Source: JAAYTL01 sp031460505 (GTDB lineage: Bacteria > Bacillota > Clostridia > Tissierellales > Tissierellaceae). Taken from it: a stretch of 64,000 bases of DNA. Both the position numbers and the translations under genes were made by a program. Below the pieces are notes generated by a model, which saw nothing but the letters and a program-made list of their open reading frames with translations, made no database searches and was not told the origin of the DNA. Position 1 is the first letter of the stretch. Each line of letters begins with the position of its first letter. Below are positions 40,919 to 50,104 of the stretch, piece after piece. The stretch lies in NCBI GenBank assembly GCA_031460505.1, contig JAVKTT010000002.1, positions 434,001 to 498,000 on the forward strand. Reading direction: 5' to 3'.

Positions 40919-43042
40919 TTATTCTTTTAAAATTGCCATGTCACCTAAGCTATTGACTGCTATGAACGTGCCATTACCATCATAAGCTATATCATTTATA
41001 ACAGTACTTCCAGTACCCAATGGGTGTAATTTGTCAACCCAACTAATCCCATCAAGGGATGCTTTAAAACCAGCAACACCTCCCACAGCAAGATATAAGC
41101 CATCTATATAAATTGCTCCTTTAGCGTAAATATAAGACGTGCTTTGTGTCGTCCATGTAGTTCCATCTGTTGAAAGTCCTACTACACTTTGAGCATTTGG
41201 TAAAGCTATCCATCTATTTTCAGCAAACAATATCTTTGTAACTTGATTAGTTATGCCTGTTGCTCTTAATGTCCATGTAGTACCATTAGTAGAAGCTGCT
41301 ATTTTACCTTCAACCCCTCCTATTAACCACAAATTGTTATCATAAGTGACGCAATTAATCATACTAGTACCGAACCCACTTGTTCTTTTAGTCCAAGTAA
41401 TCCCATCAGGAGAGGAATAAAGTACCCCAGTCATACCTACAGCAACCCACATGCCATTCCCATAAGCAACATCCCAAAATACTTCTGATGCTGATTCTCG
41501 TCTCAATACCCAAGTAGTTCCATTCGTAGAAGTTGATATTTTGCCTCCACGACCAACCGCTACCCATAAACCATTAGCATAATAAATACTCATTATATGG
41601 TCTGTACCAAAACCACTTGTTCTTGTAGTCCATGTTGTACCATTAGTAGATGTATTTAATTTCCCATCATTTCCTACCGCTACCCACAAACCATTAGCAT
41701 AATATATCTTATTTATACTGGTATAAAAGTATGGAGCAGAAACTTTTGTAAATTCTGCTGCAAAGGATAACGGGGTCTTTAAACTTCCCATAACTCCCCC
41801 AATCAAAACTCCATCTCTTATATTAGCTGCAATATGATTTGGATCATCATAATCTATATATCCAGTTCCATCATGGTAACCTTGGTTAATGGTAATCCTT
41901 CCACCTTTAGTAGTAATCCTGCCTGTTTGTCTTCCTCTATTTGGCATAGTTCCTGTTTGTCTGGTATAGCTATTCTTATAAAAATACTTACCAGTTAATA
42001 CATTTGCTGTGTCAGCATCTCCAGTTAAAGCTGGTCTTGCATTTACTGTAATACCAGAATAATATCCAGCACCGCTTGTTTGTTTTATATCACTAGGTGT
42101 AAATGTTTTAGCACCATGATTAGTCATTGTTCCAACCAATCTTCTATATTTAGAATATGCAATGACACCATAGAGCATATCAGGTGCCTCTGCTGTCGCA
42201 TCTCCAGATGGGTCTGTTTCTATAGCATTAATATTACTAGCCATTTTACTAAATGTATCGATAGGGTCTGTAGGTACTCCTTTGCCAGTAATAGCCCCAG
42301 CGACTAATACTTTACCATCACTGGCTGATTGAAAAGCCTGTTGTGCTAAGTCATGTGCAGATTTTATTGTTTCTGTTGTTCTGCCTTCTCCTGCTAAATC
42401 ATTGATTTGATTCAGTAGGCTACCTGCTACATCTTCACCTAATTGGGTCTTTATATCATCAAACCAAGCATTAAATTCTGTTTCAAAATCTATTTCTTTC
42501 TGTTCAAATTTTGCTGCATATTGATTAAATAGCGTTGTGACATCTACCTGGTTAACAGTACCATGAACTATACCACACAACTCACTATTTAACCTTAAAT
42601 CAGTTATGTTGGCTTGAGTTATACTGACTATTCCCTTATTTACTGCTATATAAGCCAAGGCTAATTCATAAGCATCTGCATCACGTTGTATGTTTGGTAC
42701 AACTGGATTACTAGCAAAATTACCTTTCTTAACTTCTAACCTTATTTCCCTATCTATCGTGTCATATCTAGCAACTATCTTATCTATCCTATTCAATACT
42801 CCATCTGCTGGATCTATTTGCAGTATATAGTCATCATCATTGATTAGTATGTATCCATTAATCCAAGCCTTGCCCGCCTTAACGGTTACCGTCATATCAT
42901 TATTACTCATGACTTGTAAGTTCGTAGAAGGATTTGGGAATATCCCATTACCAATTATCGTTGCAAAGTACTCAGCAAATCGTTTAGCATCATATTTTCT
43001 ATCTCCATTCACCGAATTAAAAAATCCACTTCTTACTGCCAT
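40919..43042 (-). CDS. Tail-tip/receptor-binding protein with seven-repeat propeller-like C-terminus
   Basis: The 707-residue protein has an N-terminal attachment region (about 1-190) of the kind seen in clostridial phage baseplate proteins (SGFFNSVNGDRKYDAKRFAE). A middle region with repeated GTMPNRG-like segments follows. The C-terminal part (about 440-707) holds seven repeats of about 36-40 residues with the core YANGLWVAVG and TSTNGTTWT. These resemble BNR/Ycf48-type propeller blades and probably form a carbohydrate-binding beta-propeller. The repeats are similar at DNA level (compare 41565-41600 and 41680-41710). It should sit at the distal tail, where host recognition occurs. Confidence 0.8.
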   Translation of the reverse strand: MAVRSGFFNSVNGDRKYDAKRFAEYFATIIGNGIFPNPSTNLQVMSNNDMTVTVKAGKAWINGYILINDDDYILQIDPADGVLNRIDKIVARYDTIDREIRLEVKKGNFASNPVVPNIQRDADAYELALAYIAVNKGIVSITQANITDLRLNSELCGIVHGTVNQVDVTTLFNQYAAKFEQKEIDFETEFNAWFDDIKTQLGEDVAGSLLNQINDLAGEGRTTETIKSAHDLAQQAFQSASDGKVLVAGAITGKGVPTDPIDTFSKMASNINAIETDPSGDATAEAPDMLYGVIAYSKYRRLVGTMTNHGAKTFTPSDIKQTSGAGYYSGITVNARPALTGDADTANVLTGKYFYKNSYTRQTGTMPNRGRQTGRITTKGGRITINQGYHDGTGYIDYDDPNHIAANIRDGVLIGGVMGSLKTPLSFAAEFTKVSAPYFYTSINKIYYANGLWVAVGNDGKLNTSTNGTTWTTRTSGFGTDHIMSIYYANGLWVAVGRGGKISTSTNGTTWVLRRESASEVFWDVAYGNGMWVAVGMTGVLYSSPDGITWTKRTSGFGTSMINCVTYDNNLWLIGGVEGKIAASTNGTTWTLRATGITNQVTKILFAENRWIALPNAQSVVGLSTDGTTWTTQSTSYIYAKGAIYIDGLYLAVGGVAGFKASLDGISWVDKLHPLGTGSTVINDIAYDGNGTFIAVNSLGDMAILKE

Positions 43043-43045
43043 TAA

Positions 43046-44125
43046 TTATCTCACCACCTGTTTAATCTTATCTATTAATGTAGGGATCTCATTACCAAAG
43101 ACTACATTTATATTAAATCCATCCTCTTCATAAACTTCTTCTATTTCTGTAATTGTAGTGTCTATTGTAATTCCCCATTTCTTAGAAGTACAAGTAACTA
43201 TATCTCCAAGGTTAAAATCTTTTTTATAAATTAAATTAGACCTTAGATTTATCTTACTATCAAAAGTCTTAATCTCTTTATATTCGGCTAGTTTTGCATT
43301 CCCTCTATCTTGAAGTAATTCTATATATTCTTGCGTAGTTCTACTCTCTTTCTGCAAGTCTCTAGCATCAACAAACAATTCATATCTATCTAATCCTATA
43401 CCTTGTCCTATTGTAGCTAGTTCCCTTTCACTGCCCTCTCCTTCACCAGCTACAAGTGCTGTATTTCTATAATTATGCAAGCTATCTGTATACTCTTGTT
43501 CAAGTATGTTCTCAAATTCCTCATTAAAAATAGCTGGAGGATTAATACTTTGTCCTGCTGTTCTATTAAGGCCCTTATATACATCAAATATTAATTTATT
43601 ATTCTGTAAATCAATTAAGGTCCTGATTCCTAATTCACTTGTATTAGATATACTTTCTATTTCTTCTAATAGATTTTTATAACTTACCTGGTAATTTACA
43701 TTTTGGGTATAATTCTTTAATTCTCCTAAGGTTAATAAGTTAATTTTTCTATCAGGATTTATAGGGTTAATACAATTCTTATTAATAAGCTCTTTAATAG
43801 CAATTTCTGACGTTGTATTAAAGTTTTCTGTTTCGTCAATTATACGTCTACCTAAATATCCAGTTAGAAACTTACCCTTTACAACTAATACTTCATTTCC
43901 CTCTGAATCTTGTTTTAGATTTCTATATTCAATATATCCTGCTTCTAAGTCACCTTTTTTCCATATTACATTACCACGATTTAATAATCCTAAGGTTTCA
44001 GGTGTTAAACTGCAATGTAATTCAAATACTCCACACTTACTATACCTTCTAACCCACCTTAAACTAAAAAAACTCTCAAGTATTCCCTGAAAGTTCAAAT
44101 TTCTGTCAAATATATAAAGTTCCAT
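43046..44125 (-). CDS. Siphovirus ReqiPepy6 Gp37-like tail protein
   Basis: The 359-residue protein has the N-terminal pattern ELYIFDRNLNFQGILESFFS and SLRWVRRYSKCGVFELHCSL of the ReqiPepy6 Gp37-like family. The family is equivalent to the tail-associated Tal/gp27-type hub in position. It lies directly after the distal tail protein and before the tail tip, as expected for the baseplate hub. No peptidase domain is visible. Confidence 0.82.
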   Translation of the reverse strand: MELYIFDRNLNFQGILESFFSLRWVRRYSKCGVFELHCSLTPETLGLLNRGNVIWKKGDLEAGYIEYRNLKQDSEGNEVLVVKGKFLTGYLGRRIIDETENFNTTSEIAIKELINKNCINPINPDRKINLLTLGELKNYTQNVNYQVSYKNLLEEIESISNTSELGIRTLIDLQNNKLIFDVYKGLNRTAGQSINPPAIFNEEFENILEQEYTDSLHNYRNTALVAGEGEGSERELATIGQGIGLDRYELFVDARDLQKESRTTQEYIELLQDRGNAKLAEYKEIKTFDSKINLRSNLIYKKDFNLGDIVTCTSKKWGITIDTTITEIEEVYEEDGFNINVVFGNEIPTLIDKIKQVVR

Positions 44126-44126
44126 G

Positions 44127-44981
44127 TTACACCCCCAAATACTGTGAAGTATAATATATACTTACCTCAAGGTTATCCAGTCCTTCATCTGCATCATATC
44201 GCATTAAGTTGTCTCCCACATCTAACTGTAAGAAGGTACTATCTAAATCTATCCAATTAAACGCATTAGAAGTTACACCATTTTTATATAGCATAACTCT
44301 TTTATTTTGGAAATGGGTTGTTACAGTAATTATCTCCCCTGCTTCCATAGTTCTCTTTATTTTGAAATATTCCCTAGTGTTTATATTAAAAAGTGAAGGG
44401 TTAACAACCGTTGCTAATGCCTTAAATTGTATTCTCATACCACAAGGTACATCACCTTTATTTAATATATTGACTATTAAAGAGGGTTCTCTGAAGCCTA
44501 ATTCTATACCTTCTTCTACTAACTCTGATGGAAATTCAGATGATCCCCTCCATATTGCTATTTCTTCTTTGGAGACTTTAACATCTTTCCAAAATGGTTT
44601 AGGAGCTATTAAATTAATCAAATATGGTATTGTTGCTCTATTTGTACTGCTTATTATAGGGGACCTTTCTGGCTTACACTCTATTTCTTTAATAAAATTA
44701 CCATTAATGTATTTTAATATGCCTTGCAATTTAGGATTAAATACTTTAATTAATCTATTTCTTCCTTCTTGTCTATCCAATAAGAATTCCCCTTCTATAA
44801 CCATATATCTACTTCCTAGATTCTCATTAACAATACTTTCTCCATCTTGGTTATAGCTCTGATACGTGCTTATATTATTTTCTACATCACTAAAACCTTC
44901 AATCTTAGTAACAAAAAAAGGTGCAGTTTGGCCCAACTCAATACTGTCACCTCGGCTATTAGTATAAATTAATTTAGCCAA
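44127..44981 (-). CDS. Distal tail protein (Dit)
   Basis: The 284-residue protein fits the Sipho_tail family. The N-terminal segment is AKLIYTNSRGDSIELGQTAP, with KIEGFSDVENNISTYQSYNQDGE, followed by GSRYMVIEGEFL and the characteristic FWKDVKVSKEEIAIW. Dit hexamers join the tail tube to the baseplate hub. It follows the tape measure gene by 12 bases. Confidence 0.85.
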   Translation of the reverse strand: MAKLIYTNSRGDSIELGQTAPFFVTKIEGFSDVENNISTYQSYNQDGESIVNENLGSRYMVIEGEFLLDRQEGRNRLIKVFNPKLQGILKYINGNFIKEIECKPERSPIISSTNRATIPYLINLIAPKPFWKDVKVSKEEIAIWRGSSEFPSELVEEGIELGFREPSLIVNILNKGDVPCGMRIQFKALATVVNPSLFNINTREYFKIKRTMEAGEIITVTTHFQNKRVMLYKNGVTSNAFNWIDLDSTFLQLDVGDNLMRYDADEGLDNLEVSIYYTSQYLGV

Positions 44982-44993
44982 ATTCTACACCTC

Positions 44994-47531
44994 CTATGGT
45001 ATCGCTAATTGTCTACTTGCATTTTTAATTTGCCTAGCTGTTTCAGATGGACTTAATGGGGTTGGACTATTGATAGTAATATTTTGGGTTATTCTTGCAT
45101 CTTGTAATGGTATATCTGCTCCTATAGTTCCACCTCTAGACCTTTCTTTTTCAGCTCTTTGATGAGCTTCATCCATTCCAGCTTGATCTCCTCTTTCATA
45201 TGCACTTTGCCAATCTACTTTAGCTTGAATAATCCTTGCATTAGCCATATCTGCTGTGTTAACTATACCTAATATGTCATCTACTGCATCTTGAATTGAT
45301 TGCTTCATGCTATTTAATCCCTCTAAGAGACTCTCTCCAAAAGATTGACCTGCATTTTGCCATGCTGGATTGTAGCTTTCTAACAAACTAACTAACTCTT
45401 GATTATTTTCATCTAAAATTAGCCTTCTAGCTTCAGCTTGTAAGTTTTCTTCCTCTAGTAAACTAGCATAATGAGTCTTAGTAGCTTCTATCTCATTTTC
45501 AAGATTAGTTATTACTGTATTAAGTTTATTTTCTTCATTCTTCTTCTTTTCTTCATATTCTAACTCTAATTCAGTTCTCTTTTCTGTAGCCTGTTCTCTA
45601 ATTCTAGCCATCTCTTGTTGTAGTGCAGATATTTGCATTGACCTATGTTCTAATAAGAGTTGTCTTTCTTTTTCTGCTCTCATCTGATTAAGCTCTTCGT
45701 GTATCTTAAGCCTTTCATCTGCACTCTCAGCATCTAGTAATTCTTTCTCTTTTGCTGCAACTTTATTTTGATATTCTTGTTCCTTAAGTTCTTTTTCTTC
45801 CTGAGTAGTAAGATTATTAATAGCATCTATTTGAGCTTGCAACTTTCTTTCTTCTTCGGATAACTCTACATCTAAGACCTCTAACTTAGCTTGTAATTCT
45901 CTATCATATTGTTGTAACTTCTCATCTGTTTTCCGTTTAAGATTATCTACTTGTTTTTGTAGACTATCAAGCTGAAGCTTTTCTTCCTGTTGATATCTTT
46001 TCTTTAATGCTGTAATAACTGCATTACCAAGTCTATCAAATTCCCCAGTTATTTCTTTTGCAAATTTGGCTATAGTTGATAATGCTTTATTTTCATTATC
46101 ATCTATACCTTTTACCAAACCATCTACTATGTTGCCACCATATTCAGCCATGAGCTTAGAGGGAGAAGATATCCTAAAAATACTTTTAAAACCACCTGCT
46201 ACATCACTAGCAAATCCTTTAACTTTACCCACTACCCAATCTTTAGCACCTGTAATACCATCCCAAAGTCCAGTAACAATGTCTTTACCCCATTGTACTG
46301 CATCAGTAGCAAGACCTGTTATTGTTTCTTTAACTTTAGTTTTAACATTGTCCCAAGCCTCACTAGTTTTAGTTTTTACGTTGTCCCATGTTTCTGGTAT
46401 TTTATTTCCTAATTCTATCGCTTTTTCTTTTACGATATCCCAATTTTTATATAGTGCAACCCCTGCAGCCACTAATAAACCTATAGCTATTGCAGCTACA
46501 CCAAATGGATTAGCACTCATTACCGCATTTAATATTACTTGTGCCGCTGTGGTGCCTTCTGTTGCAGTTTTAAAAGCTGCATATCCTTTCCTAATAGTAT
46601 CTATAATCATTTGTGCTGTGAATGCTGCTGTAACACCAGCTAAAATCGGAATTAATATATCTAAATTATCTTTTACAAATCGAACTGCATCTCCAAACTT
46701 ATCAAAGTTAATATCTGCGTTTTCTACTTTATCCTGCAGCCACTCCACGCCATCAGTAACCTTATTTACTCCTATCAAGAATATCTCAAGTACAGGTTCT
46801 CCAATAGTTGCATATAGCCTTGTAAATGTAGCTTTAAGGTTCCCCATTACATTTTCATACTCTCCAGCTTCTCTTGCAGCTTGACCCATAGCTCCATTTA
46901 ATTCATAAGTTTTCTCTACAGTTTCTAGTAATAACCATTGTCTTTCAGCTTCTGTCAAGTCAGCCCATGATTTCCCTAATGTTTCGTTCGCCCTAACATC
47001 CATCTGTTTAGCATTAGTAAATACCCCTATGGCATCCCCAGCTTCAAAGTTTCCCTTCATAAATGATGCTAAGCTTCCACTTGTATTCTCTAAGGACCTA
47101 TCATAAAATGCTGCTGCATCTGCTGCAAGTCTAGTAGCTTTATCCACTGCTTCAAGTGCCTGCTCTCCTTCCATACCTGCACCTTTAACTTGTCCACCAA
47201 ATTTATTCCATGATACAGTTAATCTATCAGTATGAATACCTAGATCATCTACTTGTTTTGCAATTTTATCAACTGCTTGCGAGTTGTCATCTTTAAATAC
47301 TTGGTCGAATTGTGCTTCCATAGCTTTTAGGTCTGCACTGGCTTCAACTACCTTTTTACCAAAGCCTACAATTGCTGCAACTGAAAATGCTCCTGCAATA
47401 ATCTTACCTACTTTACTAAATCCTTCAGCTAATTTACTACCTTCTTTGTCTACTTTTTGCAGACTATTCATAGCAGCTTTATCTTCAACTAGAATAGAGC
47501 CAAATAGCTTAAATATTTCCAAACTGTTCAC
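44994..47531 (-). CDS. Tape measure protein
   Basis: The 845-residue protein begins SLEIFKLFGSILVEDKAAMN and contains a phage tape-measure region with alternating helices. A hydrophobic pair of segments (about 290-365) may insert in the host membrane. A long coiled coil (about 500-740) is rich in Glu, Lys, Gln and Leu. Length sets tail length. It lies after the two tail chaperone frames. A hairpin with a T-run, at 47548-47577, precedes it. Confidence 0.92.
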   Translation of the reverse strand: MNSLEIFKLFGSILVEDKAAMNSLQKVDKEGSKLAEGFSKVGKIIAGAFSVAAIVGFGKKVVEASADLKAMEAQFDQVFKDDNSQAVDKIAKQVDDLGIHTDRLTVSWNKFGGQVKGAGMEGEQALEAVDKATRLAADAAAFYDRSLENTSGSLASFMKGNFEAGDAIGVFTNAKQMDVRANETLGKSWADLTEAERQWLLLETVEKTYELNGAMGQAAREAGEYENVMGNLKATFTRLYATIGEPVLEIFLIGVNKVTDGVEWLQDKVENADINFDKFGDAVRFVKDNLDILIPILAGVTAAFTAQMIIDTIRKGYAAFKTATEGTTAAQVILNAVMSANPFGVAAIAIGLLVAAGVALYKNWDIVKEKAIELGNKIPETWDNVKTKTSEAWDNVKTKVKETITGLATDAVQWGKDIVTGLWDGITGAKDWVVGKVKGFASDVAGGFKSIFRISSPSKLMAEYGGNIVDGLVKGIDDNENKALSTIAKFAKEITGEFDRLGNAVITALKKRYQQEEKLQLDSLQKQVDNLKRKTDEKLQQYDRELQAKLEVLDVELSEEERKLQAQIDAINNLTTQEEKELKEQEYQNKVAAKEKELLDAESADERLKIHEELNQMRAEKERQLLLEHRSMQISALQQEMARIREQATEKRTELELEYEEKKKNEENKLNTVITNLENEIEATKTHYASLLEEENLQAEARRLILDENNQELVSLLESYNPAWQNAGQSFGESLLEGLNSMKQSIQDAVDDILGIVNTADMANARIIQAKVDWQSAYERGDQAGMDEAHQRAEKERSRGGTIGADIPLQDARITQNITINSPTPLSPSETARQIKNASRQLAIP

Positions 47532-47547
47532 CTACCTTTATAGGTAA

Positions 47548-47577
47548 AATAAAAAAACACCTCTATGAAAGGTGTTT
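47548..47577 (-). terminator. Intrinsic terminator between tail chaperone and tape measure genes
   Basis: AAACACCT (47555-47562) and AGGTGTTT (47570-47577) form a perfect 8-bp stem. The minus-strand RNA then has TTTTATTTTA. It lies inside the late operon, so partial readthrough or antitermination is expected. Confidence 0.7.
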
Positions 47578-47611
47578 ACGTAAATGTATTTTACTGTTCC
47601 AACATATTAAT

Positions 47612-47956
47612 TTATTTATCATCTTCATTATAAATTTCATTATTAGTACCTCCGTTGAAATTTTCAATAATTTTCTTAACATCTAATAATATTTCTTCAT
47701 CTGACTTATTTTTATTAATATTAATTTGACCTGGACTATAAAACTCATCAAATGTCATAAACGTTTCTTGTGTCATATTAGCATATCTTGAAACATACAA
47801 ATCCCATGCTCTAGCTTCATATTTATTTTCAAATGACTTCATTAACAATCTTGAGATATGCTTAATTGGTAATGTTAATACATAATTAATGCTATAAGAG
47901 CCATGCAATAAGTTTATAGATTCTTCATAGCCTATTGCATAGCACCTTTGAAAAAA
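47612..47956 (-). CDS. Tail assembly chaperone gpT part, made by -1 frameshift as gpGT
   Basis: This frame has no good ribosome-binding site of its own. It stays open back to the heptamer T-TTT-TTC at 47956-47950 in the preceding gpG gene. A -1 slip there continues as FFQRCYAIGYEESINLLHGS into YSINYVLTLPIKHISRLL and FENKYEARAWDLYVSRYANM, ending at 47612. The C-terminal pattern is typical of gpT extensions that recruit the tape measure protein to tail tube subunits. An independent TTG start at 47908 is possible but lacks a Shine-Dalgarno. Confidence 0.8.
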   Translation of the reverse strand, partial: FFQRCYAIGYEESINLLHGSYSINYVLTLPIKHISRLLMKSFENKYEARAWDLYVSRYANMTQETFMTFDEFYSPGQININKNKSDEEILLDVKKIIENFNGGTNNEIYNEDDK

Positions 47957-48267
47957 TCAACTAGATCCTCATCTGTAAATATTTCTTTTATTCTACCCAG
48001 CGTTACTTTTAAAGGTTGCTTCTTAATTTCTTCAACCTTTTTATCTTCTATTACTGATAATATACTGAATAGTTCATCCGTTATTTTTCCTGATTGTTTA
48101 AATAAATAACTAAATAAATCTAATCCTGCTATTATTTGGTTTTCTTCATTACCTTCTATATCTTTTGATTTCTCTTTATATTTCTTAACAAAATCCTTTA
48201 CATCAATTTTTTCATATATATCACTGATATAAGGTAATATTTCAAATGCTTTTTCTGTGCTTAACAT
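47932..48267 (-). CDS. Tail assembly chaperone gpG
   Basis: The 111-residue acidic helical protein (MLSTEKAFEILPYISDIYEK onwards) lies between the tail tube and tape measure genes, the standard place for gpG. Its last codons, DFFKGAMQ, include the slippery heptamer at 47956-47950, and the zero-frame stop is TAG at 47934-47932. A CCTCCTCC-type site precedes the start. The gpG/gpGT ratio is normally set by frameshift efficiency. Confidence 0.85.
   Translation of the reverse strand: MLSTEKAFEILPYISDIYEKIDVKDFVKKYKEKSKDIEGNEENQIIAGLDLFSYLFKQSGKITDELFSILSVIEDKKVEEIKKQPLKVTLGRIKEIFTDEDLVDFFKGAMQ
47950..47956 (-). promoter_or_regulatory. -1 frameshift slippery site T_TTT_TTC
   Basis: In the zero frame the codons are GAT-TTT-TTC, so the seven bases read T_TTT_TTC and fit the X_XXY_YYZ rule. 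A -1 shift joins gpG to the open gpT frame. The in-phase check was done codon by codon from the gpG start. Confidence 0.82.
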
Positions 48268-48289
48268 TCTTACTCCTCCTCCTTTAAGT

Positions 48290-48319
48290 TAAAAAAAGAG
48301 GACCTATAAAGTCCTCTTA
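48290..48319 (-). terminator. Intrinsic terminator after the tail tube gene
   Basis: AAGAGGAC (48296-48303) and GTCCTCTT (48311-48318) form an 8-bp stem with a 7-base loop, overlapping the tail tube stop codon. The minus-strand RNA continues TTTTTTTAAC. It would favour high tail tube levels over downstream products. Confidence 0.8.
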
Positions 48320-48910
48320 CACTACTGTTGCATCTGGATAATAAATATTAAATGGTGGGGTATCTAAATCAGCAGCATCATAATGACCAGTGAATGTAGT
48401 TGGAATTAATCCTTCACTCTTATCAGCCATATTCAATGTGATTCCGCCTAAGGATATAGCATTTTTTACTTCGATTATTACTGGTGTATCACTACCTGAC
48501 AGTTTACCTACCCAAACTACATTATCTACATAGTCGGTTAATTCAATATAGTTATTTGCACTTATCTTTTTATAACCTTTTGGTCCATTTACTACAGTTG
48601 TAGCACCTAATGCTAATTGTATAGATTCTACACTTACTTCTTTTATGTTGGCCATTAAAGTAACTAGCCATTCATCAATTACTTCTAAGCCTTTAGCAGC
48701 ACCCTTCACACCATCTACTTCTATTCTTCTAACTGTAGGTGTTGCAGTAAATGTTCCACCACCTTGAGTTGCTCCTAAAAGTTTACCAGCTGCAACTGCA
48801 GTATCAAAATCATCTTCACCTACTACAAAGTCTTTAAAGAATGCTCCTGCATCTAATAATAGTTTCTCTGCTGTTTTACTTGTAAACCCACTAAATACTT
48901 TTTTACTCAT
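48317..48910 (-). CDS. Major tail (tube) protein
   Basis: The 197-residue protein is rich in beta-forming and Gly/Thr residues, with segments SKKVFSGFTSKTAEKLLLDA and TPTVRRIEVDGVKGAAKGLE, and IEVKNAISLGGITLNM toward the C-terminus. It resembles phi13-type major tail proteins. Its ATG overlaps the stop of the upstream gene as TAATG. It is followed by a terminator and the chaperone genes. Confidence 0.88.
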   Translation of the reverse strand: MSKKVFSGFTSKTAEKLLLDAGAFFKDFVVGEDDFDTAVAAGKLLGATQGGGTFTATPTVRRIEVDGVKGAAKGLEVIDEWLVTLMANIKEVSVESIQLALGATTVVNGPKGYKKISANNYIELTDYVDNVVWVGKLSGSDTPVIIEVKNAISLGGITLNMADKSEGLIPTTFTGHYDAADLDTPPFNIYYPDATVV

Positions 48911-49308
48911 TATTCATTCACTCTCCTATCATAGTAACGTATATTAAACATCAAAGTCCTACGCTTTATATCGTCATCCTCATCTACTGTAAATCTACTT
49001 ACTCTGTGTATACTAAATTGCATATCATCATCAATAAAGTAGTACTTATTTAACTTCTTCCATATAGCACCTGCTAATGTTTCTAATTCTGTTGTATCAA
49101 TGTTATTATCCCAAATATCAATATCAAGATTAAAGATTTCTTGACCTTCATTATCATAACCTTGGGGGAAATCATACACGATATATGGATAAGGTGTTGT
49201 ATCAGTAGCTTTCTGAAAATGCACCCTAGAAATACTTTTGCCCTCTATAATTATGTTAGGATGAATTGATTTTAATATTTTGTTCAACTCTATTCTTAAT
49301 TTAATCAT
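48910..49308 (-). CDS. Tail completion/terminator protein
   Basis: The 132-residue protein (IKLRIELNKILKSIHPNIII, then PYPYIVYDFPQGYDN and LDIDIWDNNIDTTELETLAG) has the fold pattern of DUF3168/gpU-like tail terminator proteins, which cap the tail tube. It overlaps the upstream HK97 gp10-like gene by 4 bases (ATGA) and the tail tube gene by 1. Position between gp10-like and tail tube supports the call. Confidence 0.75.
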   Translation of the reverse strand: MIKLRIELNKILKSIHPNIIIEGKSISRVHFQKATDTTPYPYIVYDFPQGYDNEGQEIFNLDIDIWDNNIDTTELETLAGAIWKKLNKYYFIDDDMQFSIHRVSRFTVDEDDDIKRRTLMFNIRYYDRRVNE

Positions 49309-49775
49309 TCTTCATTATCACTACTTTCATAAGTCTTATCATTGATGAACCCTAATGCTTTGTTCTCATCATTTATATAAGATAGATACTGACCTTCGAT
49401 AAGCCTTATTTTATCTATATTGTTATAAACTACATTCCTTAGAATACTCCTTTTGGGCTGCCTTCTACTACCTAATTCCTGTTGAATAAGGTACCAAGTA
49501 TCACCTGACAATCCCCTTTTACTGTGTCCAAATCCTATTTGTAAATCAGTCTCTTTTGACCTTACCCAATAGTGAATTCCTCGAGGTGGTCTTTTACCTC
49601 TTTTCATACCAGGTAGAGTACGGATCTCTTTTATTACTTCTCGCCTAATAAATTTAGCAACGTCATACAAGGCCCTTCTACTTAATTCCTTTATAGTGTA
49701 CTGTGTTCTGTCTACGTTGCTCACAAAAGTTATTCCGTCTTTGCTTAATCTTGTTACACTGGGTGGCATTGGCAT
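49305..49775 (-). CDS. HK97 gp10-like head-tail joining protein
   Basis: The 156-residue protein carries the segment ELSRRALYDVAKFIRREVIK and then PGMKRGKRPPRGIHYWVRS and LIQQELGSRRQPKRSI. This pattern, including the basic helix and the conserved G-S pair before a Pro, is typical of HK97 gp10-like neck proteins. It is coupled to the upstream gene by TAATG. Confidence 0.8.
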   Translation of the reverse strand: MPMPPSVTRLSKDGITFVSNVDRTQYTIKELSRRALYDVAKFIRREVIKEIRTLPGMKRGKRPPRGIHYWVRSKETDLQIGFGHSKRGLSGDTWYLIQQELGSRRQPKRSILRNVVYNNIDKIRLIEGQYLSYINDENKALGFINDKTYESSDNEE

Positions 49776-50104
49776 TATTTATTCACCAGCCCTTCACATA
49801 TTAAAGCTATTGACTCAAATTCACTTTCATCCTGCCATCTGTTACTTTTTACTGGGAAGACATCTACAATTTTATAGTGTTTCCCTCCATGTTCTAATTC
49901 TTTTTCACCATCATATTCATATCTATTTATAGCAAATGTTATAGATGGTTTTAAACCATTTGCCATGGCTTGATAAAAATCCTTATTTCTATAATCTAAA
50001 ATGCTTGCTAATACTACTCTTTTTTCGTCTAACTCTATTGGGTCTCCCATAGCGTTTTCTCCTGGGATTTTCATTATTAATTTAATTTCATAATCATATG
50101 TCAT
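49775..50104 (-). CDS. Phage head closure / head-tail adaptor protein
   Basis: I place the start at ATG 50104, behind a GGTGGTG site, giving 109 residues (MTYDYEIKLIMKIPGENAMG onwards). It resembles small SPP1 gp16-like head closure proteins, with TFAINRYEYDGEKELEHGGK and HYKIVDVFPVKSNRW. It overlaps the connector gene by 11 bases. The function is inferred from position and length. Confidence 0.7.
   Translation of the reverse strand: MTYDYEIKLIMKIPGENAMGDPIELDEKRVVLASILDYRNKDFYQAMANGLKPSITFAINRYEYDGEKELEHGGKHYKIVDVFPVKSNRWQDESEFESIALICEGLVNK

Noticed and set aside
41500..41720. DNA repeats in the tail-tip gene as a CRISPR array
   Set aside because: The repeats are codon-phased, imperfect and without unique spacers of constant length; they encode the propeller blades.
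46066..46884. 272-codon plus-strand frame inside the tape measure gene
   Set aside because: It is an antisense shadow of the tape measure coding frame, without a ribosome-binding site or any recognisable domain.
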